Notes under the pieces: model-generated
The model's input: the letters and a program-made list of their open reading frames with translations, nothing else
Told to the model about the DNA's origin: nothing
The model's database searches: none
Position numbers and translations under genes: made by a program
Assembly (NCBI GenBank): GCA_946811695.1
Contig: OX328124.1
Span: 97,180,935-97,244,934 of the forward strand
From: Gonocerus acuteangulatus
Lineage: Eukaryota > Arthropoda > Insecta > Hemiptera > Coreidae
Length of the DNA: 64,000 bases
Reading direction: 5' to 3'
Shown: one piece after another, positions 53,570 through 63,329 of the stretch
How the letters are laid out: every line of letters starts with the position of its first letter
How positions within the stretch are numbered: position 1 is the first letter of the stretch

Positions 53570-54335
53570 ACTCGCCACCTATTTGCCAAAAATGACTGTA
53601 ACACATCTAAAACATGTGAAAAGAAACAAGGAGTGGTTTGAGGTGATGATTACGAAGTCTTTTCGATTTATAATATGTGTCAATAATAGGCAAGAAATGC
53701 GAAAGTATAGAGCTGGAACTATCTGAAGAGAATCCAAAGTTAACACAACTAGCTCTCCCGTAATTACATAGGAAAGCATTTCTCCAACATTAATGTCCTG
53801 GTTCTACGAAGGGATCAAGAATGAAATTACTATCAAAAAGATAGCTTTAACTGTATGCCAGAAAACTTGAATTTTGGTTTTGTGAAATTAAAAATTACAG
53901 CAGAATTTATGTGAGCCTACGGGCAAAACAGTTGATACTTTTGGAAAAAGAGGAAGTTTAAAAAAAAAAAAAAAAAATGAAAAAGTACATTACCATGTGT
54001 TTGGTAATGTGATTAGGTATCTTTGACAGTCTGCATCTACCTCCTTGGCAGAACATTTTGTTGTAAAATTAGTTGTAATAATTTAATAGCAAATTGTTCT
54101 GAAAAGTGATTGGTATGTATAGATCTACCATTTATCTTACTGGTTAAATTTTTTCTGTTCATTAATTCTGTATTTTCTTGTCTTACTAGGAAGGTATTCG
54201 GCTGACAACTGGGGACACATGTGGCGTGGACAAGTAACTAACTAATATCAAATTGCAAAATACAGTTGTATTGTAGGTTGTAATATTCTGTAAATAAAAT
54301 ATTTAAATAAATAAATAATATTTTATTGTCTTTTT
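53570..54335. other. No feature recognised
   Basis: AT-rich with a short poly-A run at 53960-53976. Confidence 0.4.
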
Positions 54336-54435
54336 AGCTTACCAAAGCTACCGAAACGTCCTTAATACAGATGTATACAGAAATCGTATTGATGTTTACT
54401 GAGCCGAATCCCAACTATTACCTGATTGCTTACAT
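54336..54435 (+). mobile_element. Penelope-like terminal fragment, family A, decayed
   Basis: GCTTACCAAAGCTACCGAAA then CGTCCTTAATACAGA, AAATCGTATTGATG and GAGCCGAATCCCAACTATT. The hammerhead-like core keeps the CCGAAACGTC half but lacks box 1. Confidence 0.5.
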
Positions 54436-54439
54436 ATAT

Positions 54440-55765
54440 TTTGTTAGGAACCTCGAAAATAGCTGGAAAGCCTTGTTAAATGGGTTGTAATTTCTAAGAC
54501 TAAATAAATTTCCTTCATAATTTCAATATGCATAAATTTCGAAATGAGTCGGAGATAGTTTGGAAGTTTTGGGTTCATTCCATTAAAAGCAAAATATGAA
54601 TAATCTTATTAAAGATAAGTTTTATACGGAAATCGACATACTATCGCAGCTCCTGCGGTACAAAAGTTATGTTATTCGATATTATTTTGAATGAATTATA
54701 AAGGTACCATTTATCGGAATGTTAATTCTTCCGTAAATGAAAAAAAGCATCTATAAATAGGAAGCAGCGTTTATATAAAAAATGATAGTTCTATGTTTAA
54801 TTTATAATTATTAAAATTAAATGACAATGACATCTAATGAGGTTTAGATGAAAGAGTTCCGAGTTTTGCTTTGGCAAGTTTCCCAGCGAACCTACAAGGC
54901 GTTAGGGATATTTTATGGAAAGGATGGATTTATTAAGGTATTAGGGATGGGCAGGACGGTGGAAATGGAATTTCTGATAGAGAGTTTCGATTAGGGACTG
55001 GACCAAAGGGATGTTCAGCCTATTATGGGGGTCAGGTTTCGAGCATAGGAGCCCCGTCTCATTATCCAGCGGGGGCTTTTTGATTATATTCTCCGGAAGA
55101 ACCAGGATATTTTATGGTAGGCAGCGTCTAAACGTGTCAGCTGTGCATGAGTACCCTTATCATACTTTCGTTAAAGTTCTTCAAAAATGATTGTTACGGT
55201 GTGTAGGCTTTATTTTAAATAGTGTCAGGAAAACCATTTATTCGTTTCTTTTCATGTTAGGCAATTTTTAAATTGTGAATTTGGACTTGATATGCTTGTT
55301 TTTTTAAGACTCAGAGAGGTGTCTCTTGGGGTTACATTAGTTTCCTACTCAAATGGGACCACAAAGGATTCTGGATTACCTTGGTAAGTCAAATTTATCT
55401 AAATAACCTAAATTGGCTAGGGTTTCTCTTTTGCTCGTTGTCTTAAGTCCTTATATCGTAAAAAAATCAAAAAAAATCAGCTATTTCTTTTATGGTCAAT
55501 TTCGCATTAGTTTAGTGATAATCTTTTCTACTTAGTAAACAAAAACCTTCCCAGTGACATCCCATTTGTCCTTGAACTTGCTGAAATCCTTTTCTACATG
55601 TTCCACTCAAAATTGTCTTACCATGCTAATCCTGAAGGTCTATTATCCATGACTTCCCAATCACATACATACAATCTTGGCAGGGGTTTTAATTAACAGT
55701 TACCATGAGATAAACGTACTTAGCTGATTTTATCGTCGTCGGCAGAATATTTGTTTACTCAGCTA
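54440..55765. other. No feature recognised
   Basis: AT-rich. No repeats shared with other parts of the window noticed. Confidence 0.4.
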
Positions 55766-55768
55766 TGG

Positions 55769-55968
55769 AAACAACAATGGTAGGGTCCCGCCGTGATCTA
55801 GTGACTAACACCTTGGATTCTCTTGCGGGAGATGGGGTTTGACACTCGTCTGCAACAAGAATTATTCTACTTTTAGGGCCCGTTGAGAAAATACCTTGCT
55901 GTCGGTGCTAATGGCCTAGAAGTCGTTGCGCAGTAAAAAAAAAAAAAAAAAAATAATAAACAACAATG
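55769..55968 (+). mobile_element. tRNA-derived SINE with 11-bp TSD (older copy)
   Basis: TSD AAACAACAATG at 55769-55779 and 55958-55968. The head GGGTCCCGCCGTGATCTAGT then CTTGGATTCTCTTGCGGGAG has a B box decayed to GGTTTGACACTC. The tail GTCGGTGCTAATGGCCTAGA...GCGCAGT is followed by about 19 A. It is more diverged than the 32843 and 61145 copies but has a clear target duplication. Confidence 0.88.
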
Positions 55969-55969
55969 A

Positions 55970-57700
55970 ATGGTTGGCGTCATTCATATCGGTGTTAACA
56001 AACTTGATCATTGTTCAGTTTATATGTTGTAAAGTTTATATAGTGCAAAATTGTAACGATCCTTGCGAATTTTGATGTTTGTTTTCTCCCTATATTTAGG
56101 TATAAAGTAAATGCCAGAACAAAAGAGTCGATTGGTCTTCTTGATTTACAGCCTGACAAGATGGAGCAGAGAAATTAATATTCTACTATTTCGGAAGCTA
56201 TTTTTTAGTGTATAGTGTTATCTTAATAAGTTACTACTAAAATAATTTTGGTACCTACCTTAAAGGCAGAGAGATCAAATGATTGACTTATTTTGCATTT
56301 CACCAAATAGAATTTGTAACTTGATGATTTATTTTTTGAAGATGTTAATTAGATATCTCAGTTTCTTCAAAGTCTTTTAATATTCTCTACTGAAACACTA
56401 AACCTACATCCTGGCACAACGTATCCCAGCATGCAGGTTTAGTGCGATGGATCAAGCGCCACCTGTAGATCTCGTTAGCAAAGCCAAGACTGGCAGCTTA
56501 TAATTAAAACGTAATTGCTTCTGGCCATTAAGCAGAACCCAAATTAATTATACGTATGATATGGTTAACTGAAACAAATTGGTCTCCTCGTGTAGACAGG
56601 CTGTTACGCGGATTAAAGTAGCGTCCTCTTAGAACCGCAACAACAAATAAACAGAGAAATGACGTTGTTTGAGCTAATTAGTGACCTGGACTTAAATCCC
56701 CGACTAAAAGCTGCAAAGCCGTGCTGCTAATCCTGCTTCCGTTCCTACAAGCCAGAACTACTGTTCTACAAGTTCCAACAGCCCATCTAGTAGTGACAGC
56801 AAACTTTGGCCCGCCTAATCCATTCCAGCGTCCAAATCCTCTTGGATAGATACTACCCTACTCTAATTTGTTATAACTGTCCGTCTCCTTCCTTCATTTG
56901 AGCTAGTTATTACTCTTCGGGCTTATGCTGTATTGTCAGCTATTAAATACATTTTACATCACTTAACAACTTCAAGACACCTGCCAAGAATATGACAGAT
57001 TAATATTTGTAATTCTGAAAGGATGTAGGTACCGTCTATATAATAATTATTAAAACGTTTCTTTACTTCATCAAACTTGGAAAGAACCAAACGTGCTATG
57101 TGGTGCACGGTGGCTCCAAAATCTTCGAGGACAAAAAAGTACTGGCTCAGTCTTCCCTTCCAACTGGTCCTGCTGTTCCACTCCACGCATCCAGATCACC
57201 AACGTTATTTTCTTAGGTCATCAAAGAAAGATCAATATGATCTTCCTCCTTTGCAAAATTGTATTAAATGGTGATTAACAAGCTGTTTCAAGCAAATATT
57301 ATTTTTGGTATTGAAGTTGTCATCGACGAAGGATTTGTTCCAAAAAGTAGATGATCTCCAAAGGCTTCTACGGAAGGCAGTGGATACCCGAAGGAAGCAA
57401 GGCCGTTCCTGGGCTATAGAGCTACTTAAAACAAGTAAGAAAAGTGGCGAATGATATAGATTTATTTTTCTTTGCTGGATTTTTTTTCTTTCTTTAAAGA
57501 TGAGCCCAATCTTCGGCGAATTTGAAATGAATCCAACTATTCGTCCATGTGAAAATTTTGCTCTTATAGGATACTCCAAAACGTATTTTTTCCACTTCTA
57601 AATTGCTGTATGTTTCTAATGTAAGGTTTTATTTAAAACCATGACTTTTTTTTTATAAGAAAGAGCGGTTTTAAAATTGGGATTATTAGAAAAAATGCCC
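55970..57700. other. No recognised gene
   Basis: Several frames of 60-115 codons (for example 57232-57579, minus) without recognisable motifs. Confidence 0.4.
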
Positions 57701-57710
57701 ATATGTACTA

Positions 57711-57765
57711 GAAGTCCGACTCGCAGGAACTGCATCATCTTAGCGCGGTTCCGTTCTTATCTGTA
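57711..57765. repeat. Short dispersed repeat shared with 12323-12372
   Basis: GTCCGACTCGCAGGAACTGC then ATCATCTTAGCGCGGTTCCG; see the other copy. Confidence 0.55.
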
Positions 57766-57834
57766 GACTCATTTAAAATGATTAAAATAGAAGCTGTTAT
57801 TATTTTGGGTCCACATTTCTAGAAAGCATGAAGA

Positions 57835-58015
57835 TTAGATAGTTAACCGTCGAGGTGATAAGTAAAGATGGAATCGTTGGGATTCGGCTAAAGAAACCTC
57901 AATACGATTTTTGTTAAAAAATCTATATTTAGGACGTTTCAGCTACTCATTGGTAGCCTTCGTCAGCATTGAAAGTGCCGGGAGCCAGAGGAGGACCAAA
58001 GTTGACAGTTCCATC
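57835..58015 (-). mobile_element. Penelope-like terminal region, family A
   Basis: The reverse complement is collinear with 42770-42975 over its whole length, including AACTTTGGTCCTCCTCTGGC upstream of the ribozyme-like core and GACGGTTAACTATCTAATC at the far end. Confidence 0.65.
57932..57967 (-). ncRNA. Hammerhead-like ribozyme motif, family A (intact boxes)
   Basis: The minus strand reads GCTGACGA, extra A, GGCTAC/GTAGCT (one G-U), GAA, ACGT, C. Box 1 and box 2 are intact. Confidence 0.55.
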
Positions 58016-58189
58016 TTTACTTCCAAGAAAGGTCTTATTTACGATCTTACCTGGATAGGCCAACCCGCCCTAGGAAGGACCCCGCTAGGCAGTTGAAAAG
58101 CTATATCTCCATATAGTCCATATCTCTAAGATTAAATTGTTTTTCTTATTTTTCTTAACCTGATTTATTATCAAATACATTATCCAACT

Positions 58190-58860
58190 ATAAGCAATTA
58201 AAAAATAACAAGGAATAAAAAACAGACAAAAAGAACAGGTCGAATAAGCGAAATCAATTACTTTAAAGATTTAAGCTCTTATTTCTCCGATTGACATCGT
58301 CTAATCAAAACTTTCATCATAACCTTTTTTGTAGAGCATTTCGTAAGCTTTCTAATGGTATTCTTCCGTTTACCAAGATTCTCAACCTTTTTCGAGATAT
58401 TAAGGAAAGTATACAAAGTTACCAAAACTTTTTGTCTGTTAATAAAATATTTTATTCTAACCCTTCCATAACTCCAAACGTAACCAAAATTTCAACATAT
58501 TAGTTTTGATGAATTTAGAACATGCAGAAAATGTTTACACTGAATCCCATGATTCTAAGTACCCAAACCAAAAACGGTATTCAAAAACTATTTTTCCATT
58601 TTTTTCGAAAACCGTTAAAGATATCGCCTTGAAAATGGTTTCATTCGTTTTCCTAGCCCAAGAAGCCTATAAAACGAGTGCTTATAAACTCAAAAACGTA
58701 AGCGTTACGATTTTTTTTGCGCGAATTTCGCCCCAAACGCCATCTTCCAGTGGGCGGATTCTGCTGGTTAACGAACTTGACCTTTCAAATTGGACGACGG
58801 ATTTTTGTACCAAATTTCATCAAAATCGGACCATCAGGGAAGCCAGAAATGAGCGAACAG

Positions 58861-58914
<54 letters not shown>

Positions 58915-59050
58915 AATTTTAACCACCGTTATTTTCGGTCTCTAGGGGTTCTGAAACGCGAAATTTTCTACTCGGCACTTCCGGATTGTTTCATTGTATC
59001 AACCCTATAAGCGGGGTTCCTCCCTATGGGGGAGGGAGGAACCGCGCTAA
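58190..59050 (+). mobile_element. Hairpin-ended dispersed repeat, copy 4
   Basis: Nearly the same as copy 2 throughout: TTGACATCGTCTAATCAAAA, AACATGCAGAAAATGTTTAC, ACGTAAGCGTTACGATTTTT, CGCCCCAAACGCCATCTTCC, CAAATTTCATCAAAATCGG, (TA)n, CACCGTTATTTTCGG, CTTCCGGATTG, and a terminal GGTTCCTCCC...GGGAGGAACC hairpin then GCGCTAAAA. The 138-codon frame at 58506-58922 runs through this non-coding repeat and is not conserved in frame with copy 2. Confidence 0.8.
58865..58912. repeat. (TA)n inside hairpin-ended copy 4
   Basis: Same internal position as in copies 2 and 3. Confidence 0.95.
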
Positions 59051-59059
59051 AAATGAAAA

Positions 59060-59280
59060 TTGAAATTTTTTAAAAAAGGGGAAGACTTACCAATCTCTCG
59101 AAGCTTTTTCCCTGAGAGTGTCAAGCCCACCGCGCATATGTAACTAAACTCAATAGACGAAAGGGACCGCTTCTTTTGTTTCTAGTAATTCCATGTTTTT
59201 CATAAGTTTTCATAAACAAAACATTTTCATCAATTTCATTGTCTTCATTTTTCCTGCATGTTTGCCTAAACAAACGTCAA
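59060..59280. other. No feature recognised
   Basis: AT-rich spacer. Confidence 0.4.
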
Positions 59281-59284
59281 TTTC

Positions 59285-59450
59285 TGTTAGTTATTTTCTT
59301 TTTGTTTTACGCAGGTTCGGGCGTCGGGGAATTTTTTCATTGGGCCCATAGTTGAAAATAACTCTACTTGTTACAGGTGGGACTCAAGCCTGTATCTCGA
59401 TAGGGAGAAATCGGAAGGCATTATTTTGTTGATGGTTCTAAGGAAGAAGA
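59285..59450 (-). mobile_element. Probable very old tRNA-derived SINE
   Basis: The minus strand has GGCTTGAGTCCC in the B-box position about 110 bp from a tail-like GACGCCCGAACCTGCG. The spacing and the words between (TTATTTTCAAC...GGGCCCAATG...AAAATTCCCCGACG) resemble the old SINE at 2930-3138. Heavily decayed. Confidence 0.4.
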
Positions 59451-59647
59451 TAAACCACTACGTGGATCAAGGGAGTACGTTAAAACATTTTCTACAATTT
59501 TCCGGTGGTTTCGAATACTTTCCAATGAAATTTTTGGATTTTTGGATATATCTTAAGTTGCTGATTACCTTCTTCTTTACGATGTCCTCAATACTGGAAT
59601 GATGATGAGGGTATATGCCCACTTCTGTATAAAGAATGCACGATTAA

Positions 59648-59690
59648 TTTTTTTTTTCTAGGTCATTAGCGCCTGTACGGTTAATGTTTG
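59648..59690 (-). mobile_element. SINE 3'-tail fragment
   Basis: A T run then CTAGGTCATTAGCGCCTGTA: the shared tail on the minus strand. Confidence 0.55.
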
Positions 59691-59694
59691 CTAT

Positions 59695-60535
59695 TTTAAT
59701 TAATAAAGTTATAAATACTTATACAGAAATTGATAGTTAATAATGACGTTTCGAAAGGATAATGAAGTGATACATATCATAAAACACATCAGGGGAGCTT
59801 TCTAGTCAAAATAGTAATTATTGACAAATACCAATGAGCCCTGAAATACAGAAAGACAGGAAAATAATTCAATGGAAATCAAGTAGAATAAGTAGAAGTA
59901 GAAGTAAAATTAGAATTCATTAATCACAAATTTTTACTCTTAGATGTTGTTTTGAAATAAGGAATATAAAAACGGGAAAAATTAACATTCCAGCTTTTTA
60001 TTCCAATAAAAAAAATAGAGGAACGATATCTCCCCTAATTTAATATTAATTAGTTCGAGTTAATTAATTTGTTGACCTAAATTTCATTTTGGGTTTTTGT
60101 TTCTTTTTTTTTTGTTTATAGAAGAGAAAGGCAATTACAGAAGCGCCATAGAATTATTATTCCCGCAATTAGCTTGAATGGACTAAGTTTGTTAAGAGGT
60201 AGAGAAACCATTAGAGGACAAAGGGGAAGGAGGAGTCAGGGCCTTGTGTATCTCTGAGAACAGTAGGGCAAACTAAATGGTTATATCGTGCAGTTGGAGT
60301 GCCTTTTCAGCCTTGTATGCAACAGGAAGGGAGGGGTAATTCAATGTACTTACGAAGAGGAGGGAAAACGGAATTGAATTATATAAAAACCTAAGAGAAG
60401 AAGATATCTTCTTGTATTTCAAGGTTTATTTAAAACGCCGATAACAAAGGTCTGCGACCACAAAAAAGGTTAAAATTTATGGTTGTTTGTAGTGAATTTT
60501 CGCGTACTGAAACCGATCGTCTAGTTTTTAAACAA
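59695..60535. other. No recognised gene
   Basis: AT-rich with no recognised repeat. Confidence 0.4.
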
Positions 60536-60540
60536 AACTG

Positions 60541-60650
60541 TCTTTAGCGCGGTTCCTCCCTCCTTTCATAGGGAGGAAAGCCGCTTATGAGGATGACCCT
60601 ATGACGCAATCCGGAAGTTCCGAATAGAAAATTTCGCGTTTCATTGATAT
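60541..60650 (-). mobile_element. Hairpin-ended family, 3'-end fragment
   Basis: TTTAGCGCGGTTCCTCCCTC, ATAGGGAGGAAAGCCGCTTA, TGACGCAATCCGGAAGTTCC and GAAAATTTCGCGTTTC are the inverse of the family's last 110 bases. Confidence 0.75.
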
Positions 60651-60654
60651 CTCT

Positions 60655-61125
60655 AGAGATATCTATGTTTCTGCGTTAAACCTAAAATATTTGTTGCTGA
60701 ATGGTTTCCTATCTTATGGATCGATTTTTTGTTCTTTCATATTTAGTCATATAACTCACAGGTTAATGAGAGGAGCTTGGCGAGTAGGGGGGAGATAAGA
60801 TTGAAATAGGAAAGATGTAAGGATGGCCAGAATCATGTCATCCTTTTGTTTCTCTAAAAACTGAGGATTTTTAAATTTATACATAAAAACAACGATTTTG
60901 TGTTATTTTATACATTTGTAGGAAATTTCAGGCTTATATTTTGCAAGAAAACTGCACGCCATGGACAATCAGGATATTTTCAGGATTCATGATACGACAA
61001 AATTTAGCGAAAAGATTTCTTTTTTACTTAACGTTTTGTCCATTTAGGCATTTTCACTATATAAGAAATAATGAAGTAATAAACATATAAAAAAAACCTT
61101 ATTTCTCACCCCCTTTGCATCAATT
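60655..61125. other. No feature recognised
   Basis: AT-rich; nothing identified. Confidence 0.4.
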
Positions 61126-61131
61126 GATCAA

Positions 61132-61141
61132 CCCATTGTTT

Positions 61142-61179
<38 letters not shown>

Positions 61180-61355
61180 GGCGCATCTACATCTAGGTCA
61201 TTAGCGCCGACATACAGGGTGCAGCGAGGAATTTTACCAGTGAGCCGTGGGATGATAAAATTCCTGCCGGAGGTTGGGAATCGAACCCACCATCTCCCGC
61301 TTATGAATCCAAGGCGCTAGCCATTAGACCACGGGAGACCCCCCCATTGTTTAAT
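61132..61355 (-). mobile_element. Young tRNA-derived SINE with 13-bp TSD
   Basis: TSD CCCATTGTTTAAT at 61132-61144 and 61343-61355. The minus strand is almost identical to the copy at 32843-33046, with the same A box (GGTCTAATGGC), B box (GGTTCGATTCC) and tail, plus an internal 6-bp duplication (AGATGT) before GCGCCGT and about 33 A. Confidence 0.95.
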
Positions 61356-61377
61356 ATTTATATATCAGCTAAAATTT

Positions 61378-61562
61378 ATTTTATCTTAAAAACAGCAGCA
61401 GATTTTTTACAATCTGTAATCTGGCATTAATCTCAATTATCCTTAAAATAATAATACAAATAATTTTGAGGTTAATAGCTGGTTTAAGATTAATGCCACG
61501 ATGACAATGTGTAGATTACTGACTGTAAAAAAGGGGCTGCTGTTTTAAGGGTAAAATAAGTA
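61378..61562. repeat. Imperfect inverted repeat
   Basis: TTTATTTTATCTTAAAAACA, GCAGCAG...TTTTTTACA and AATCTGGCATTAATCT (61378-61432) are mirrored at 61489-61562 (AGATTAATGCCACGATG...CTGCTGTTTTAAGGGTAAAAT) with several differences. Confidence 0.75.
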
Positions 61563-61564
61563 TT

Positions 61565-61880
61565 TAATTATCTATAAATATTGGACTATTGGGTGCTAAT
61601 TGGAGAAATAAGGAGGTTTTGTTATATTTTAATACATTACTCTATTATTCTTCTGGTGTGAAAAATACCTAAATGGGCAAAAAGTCATGCAAAAGAGTAA
61701 TTAATTAATTAATAAGTTTTTCATGTGAAAATCAAAATGATAAGGTGTCTTTAATATGTTTGAAATGAGATTTCCTTTGTGAAAAAAATATTATAAGACA
61801 TATAAATGTATTTTGACATGTCGCAATCTAATGATTTGTTTGCAGCATCCCATATCCTGTTTGAGATCTTCCGTGAACGT
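61565..61880. other. No feature recognised
   Basis: AT-rich; nothing identified. Confidence 0.4.
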
Positions 61881-61884
61881 CTTG

Positions 61885-62099
61885 CTAAAGCAGGCCACAC
61901 ACGATTCAGGGAGGCCTTTCAGTTAGGCCTGAACAGTCTGCCAGAAAGCCGGTCGCCTGAACGTGTGTACATTCCGGCCGCCTGGACAGACTTAACTGAC
62001 AGACCGGTCGGAACATATACACGTTCAGGCGACCGGCTTTCAGGCGGACTGTTCAGGCCTAACTGGCAGGCCTGCCTGGCCATGTGTAGCCTGCTTTAG
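61885..62099. mobile_element. GC-rich palindromic MITE, copy 2
   Basis: Same structure as 30888-31100: CTAAAGCAGGCCACACACG at the left, GTGTAGCCTGCTTTAG at the right, and nested AGTTAGGCCTGAACAGTC / GTCGCCTGAACGTGT blocks mirrored about the centre. The 97-codon frame at 61806-62099 is a reading of this palindrome, not a gene. Confidence 0.85.
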
Positions 62100-62380
62100 G
62101 CCCGATTCACACACAAGTAGCGAGTGGTACTGGCGTGGTTCGGGCGTGGCGGTGGGTTTTGCCACCTCTATTTAATCCATAGGTCCAATGCAGTGGGCCA
62201 TAGTCGAATCACGGAATTGGTTTACGTTCTTCGTTTCGTGGACGATAAGCACACTAAGGTAAGTCTTCCAAAAAACCACGGTGAATGTGAAAATTTTAAT
62301 TATTTTTTTGAAATTAAAAAATTATTAAAAATAGAATGATTGAAATAATTTCAATTTTAAACTATAATGAATAATCATTC
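62100..62380. other. GC-richer flank then AT-rich spacer
   Basis: 62100-62230 (GGCCCGATTCACACACAAG..., GTGGCGGTGGGTTTTGCC) is GC-rich and could be part of another MITE. No matching inverted end found. Confidence 0.3.
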
Positions 62381-62399
62381 ATGGAATCAAAATTTAGTT

Positions 62400-62640
62400 T
62401 ATTAACCTGTCCTTGGGACCTTCATATGAGATCGTATAATCCTGTACTTCGTAGATATGACAAGGTACTGTCTATGTACTGGCTACCTTCAGCGAGAAGT
62501 TCACACATGTTGAATGGTATGGTTAAGTCTTGTCGTCTAATGCGGCCTGTTATAATATGTTTTATTGTCAGTTCAGTATTACAAATTTCACATAATGGCC
62601 TCTCTTGTCTTGTCATTAGGTAATAGTGAGAAGGTCATGA
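62400..62640 (-). pseudogene. LINE fragment: C-terminal Cys/His tail
   Basis: The minus strand (62616-62422) encodes CEICNTELTIKHIITGRIRR then QDLTIPFNMCELLAEGSQYI and DSTLSYLRSTGLY. The C..CN..LTIKHI tail fits non-LTR retrotransposons with a terminal RNase H and is clearly related to the fragment at 6187-6320 (DSDFTVKHLLTECRRRQNL, YELLTDSSQYI). The expected cysteine after HI is glycine here. No RNase H core is recognised upstream. Confidence 0.65.
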
Positions 62641-62887
62641 ATGGCCAATCCTAACCGACCTAGTTGTCGAAATACTACAACTTCATCTCACTGGTTTCCT
62701 AAATGGTGCCTTCCATGATTGTGCATAATAGTCCTCCCTGTTGAATTGATGCCCAATTCACTTGGTTGTTCTCACGGGTATGGAGGTACTTCCGAAAACC
62801 TTCCTTGTTGGAACGTCCTTAATTCGAATTCATCGGCGGGTGTAAGTAAAAACGCTTCTATAAAATTGATTCTCTGCAATATAGTTT

Positions 62888-63325
62888 TATATAATACACC
62901 ATAAATAATCTCTATTTGACAAGACGGACTATAGATTGCCGCTACATTGACTATATAATACACAATAAATAATCTCTATTTGACAAGACGGACTATAGAT
63001 TGCCGCTACATTGACTATATAATACACAATAAATAATCTCTATTTGACAAGACGGACTATAGATTGCCGCTACATTGACTATATAATACACAATAAATAA
63101 TCTCTATTGACAAGACGGACTATAGATTGCCGCTACATTGACTATATAATACACAATAAATAATCTCTATTTGACAAGACGGACTATAGATTGCCGCTAC
63201 ATTGACTATATAATACACAATAAATAATCTCTATTTGACAAGACGGACTATAGATTGCCGCTACATTGACTATATAATACACAATAAATAATCTCTATTT
63301 GACAAGGCGGACTATAGATTGCTAA
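62888..63325. repeat. 64-bp minisatellite, about seven units
   Basis: The word GACTATAGATTGCC recurs at 62927, 62991, 63055, 63118, 63182, 63246 and 63310, a 64-bp period with one 63-bp unit (one T missing at about 63107). Units are otherwise nearly identical, so the array is recent. It contains CACAATAAATAATCTC and GACAAGACG words. Confidence 0.97.
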
Positions 63326-63329
63326 GCTT

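Noticed and set aside
58506..58922. 138-codon frame, the longest of the window
   Set aside because: It lies within hairpin-ended repeat copy 4. The homologous region in copy 2 (12735-13646) has stops in the same frame, so it is not conserved as protein.
61806..62099. 97-codon frame
   Set aside because: More than two-thirds of it is one strand of the GC-rich palindromic MITE.
62888..63325. CRISPR array
   Set aside because: The 64-bp units are identical throughout with no variable spacers, and the setting is eukaryotic. It is a minisatellite. The same applies to 6435-6972.
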